Shown in pieces: positions 58,902 to 59,419 of a stretch of DNA of 59,419 nt. Origin of the DNA: JAGOVB01 sp964577365 (GTDB taxonomy: Bacteria; Patescibacteriota; Minisyncoccia; Phycocordibacterales; PALSA-1337); the NCBI GenBank assembly GCA_964577365.1, contig CAZNYP010000005.1, positions 1 through 59,419 of the forward strand. The letters run 5' to 3'. Numbering within the stretch: the first letter of the stretch is position 1; every line of letters starts with the position of its first letter. Position numbers and translations under genes: made by a program. The notes below the pieces were generated by a model. The model did not search any database. It had not been told where the DNA came from and saw only the letters and a program-made list of their open reading frames with translations.

Positions 58902-59419
58902 TTGTCTATCAATCTACAAAATTAGGTTTTTTAAATGATGCATCAAACGGAATTGAGGATGTTGTAAGAGCTAGGGTCAAAGAGAAACTTAATATCGATA
59001 TCCAAGTTGGAAGCAGTGAGTATAATTCTTGGAAAAATTCTCTCGGAGACGCAATGTATAAAGTCATGCAGACTGATAAAATACCTGATGATTCCGGGGT
59101 AGCTATTGAGTATTCGATACCTCGTACAAAAAACAGAATTGATTTTATTATTACCGGTGAAGATGATCAAGGTAAGGAAAAAGTAGTTATTATTGAGCTT
59201 AAGCAGTGGACTGATATACAAAAGACAGACAAAGACGCCACGGTGTTAACTCGCTTTAAAGATGGTGTGAAAGAACAAATCCATCCTTCATATCAAGCGT
59301 GGTCTTACTCGACACTTCTTTACGGTTTTAATGCAACTGTGTATGAAGAAAAAATTGGTCTTGAACCTTGTGCATATTTACATAATTACAAAGATGATGG
59401 AATAATTAGTAATCTATTT
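58898..59419 (+). CDS. DUF2075-type nuclease/ATPase, 5' part
   Basis: 174 residues, cut by the window end. GVAIEYSIPRTKNRIDFIITG followed by VVIIELKQW shows a PD-(D/E)xK nuclease arrangement (D in RIDFII, ExK in IELKQW), and HPSYQAWSYSTLLYGFN and CAYLHNY are typical of the N-terminal part of DUF2075 proteins, which continue with a P-loop ATPase domain. GTG 58898 overlaps the MazG-like stop by 4 bases. Possibly a defence-type pair. Confidence 0.75.
   Translation, partial: MIVYQSTKLGFLNDASNGIEDVVRARVKEKLNIDIQVGSSEYNSWKNSLGDAMYKVMQTDKIPDDSGVAIEYSIPRTKNRIDFIITGEDDQGKEKVVIIELKQWTDIQKTDKDATVLTRFKDGVKEQIHPSYQAWSYSTLLYGFNATVYEEKIGLEPCAYLHNYKDDGIISNLF

Overview
The window looks like a chromosome segment of a Candidate Phyla Radiation bacterium (Patescibacteria, most likely Parcubacteria-like). 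This rests on compact, frequently overlapping genes; trimmed versions of core enzymes (ProRS without an editing insert, ValRS without its C-terminal arm, delta-prime without a P-loop, a PriA-like protein with no recognisable Walker motifs); a tRNA gene interrupted by a group I intron; and many start codons placed directly behind a -10 box. TGA is used as a stop throughout, so the code is standard (table 11). This is inference from gene content; no marker tree was possible.

Layout. 1-742: the end of a zeta-toxin-like kinase and a small overlapping gene. 802-2842: four short genes on the minus strand, each followed by the same roughly 45-base imperfect palindrome, forming a gene-cassette array anchored at the 3' end of a tRNA-Asn gene. 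2840-3505: that tRNA-Asn(GUU), split by a 594-base group I intron that carries an HNH endonuclease gene. 3544-8457: DUF167, PH-domain protein, ribosome hibernation factor, and a priA-like/def/fmt operon. 8485-9937: two membrane-protein genes, each a separate transcription unit. 9953-12225: murA and mreB. 12226-13575: a NYN nuclease and two tiny GC-rich units. 13590-24139: delta-prime, frr, rseP, proS, a second mreB, mreC, a mreD-like gene, PBP2 and a giant surface protein. 24193-31909: secreted protein, greA, lysS, then a dcw-type cluster mraZ-rsmH-ftsL-ftsI-murF and tRNA-Glu. 31966-38195: small membrane proteins, an MFS permease, a degenerate histidine-phosphatase-fold protein, GNAT, Hsp20, PrsW and valS, with a candidate small RNA ahead of valS. 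38441-43374: surface/secreted proteins, tsaD with tRNA-Val, NUDIX, tRNA-Glu and a second phosphatase-fold protein. 43416-49158: ABC exporter and the rpsU-ybeY-ftsA-ftsZ-trxB operon. 49217-59419: a membrane protein next to an assembly gap, a hisS-like gene, lepB, pth, methyltransferase, rpsA, an MBL-like gene, gyrA, and a MazG-like/DUF2075 pair cut by the window edge.

The core genes form a cell-wall, division and translation set: murA, murF, MreB/C/D, PBP2, FtsA/Z/L/I and MraZ for growth and septation; def, fmt, pth, frr, hpf, rpsA, rpsU, ybeY, tsaD and four tRNA ligases for translation. Between them sit single-gene accessory units, mostly more GC-rich, with their own -35/-10 promoter, a 5' leader and a hairpin terminator. 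Core genes instead often have a -10 box ending exactly 6 bases before the start codon, which predicts leaderless mRNAs.

The most unusual feature is 802-3505: an integron-like cassette array whose recombination-site-like repeat shares 21 bases with the 3' edge of an intron-bearing tRNA-Asn gene. No recombinase gene is visible in the window, so the mechanism is open.
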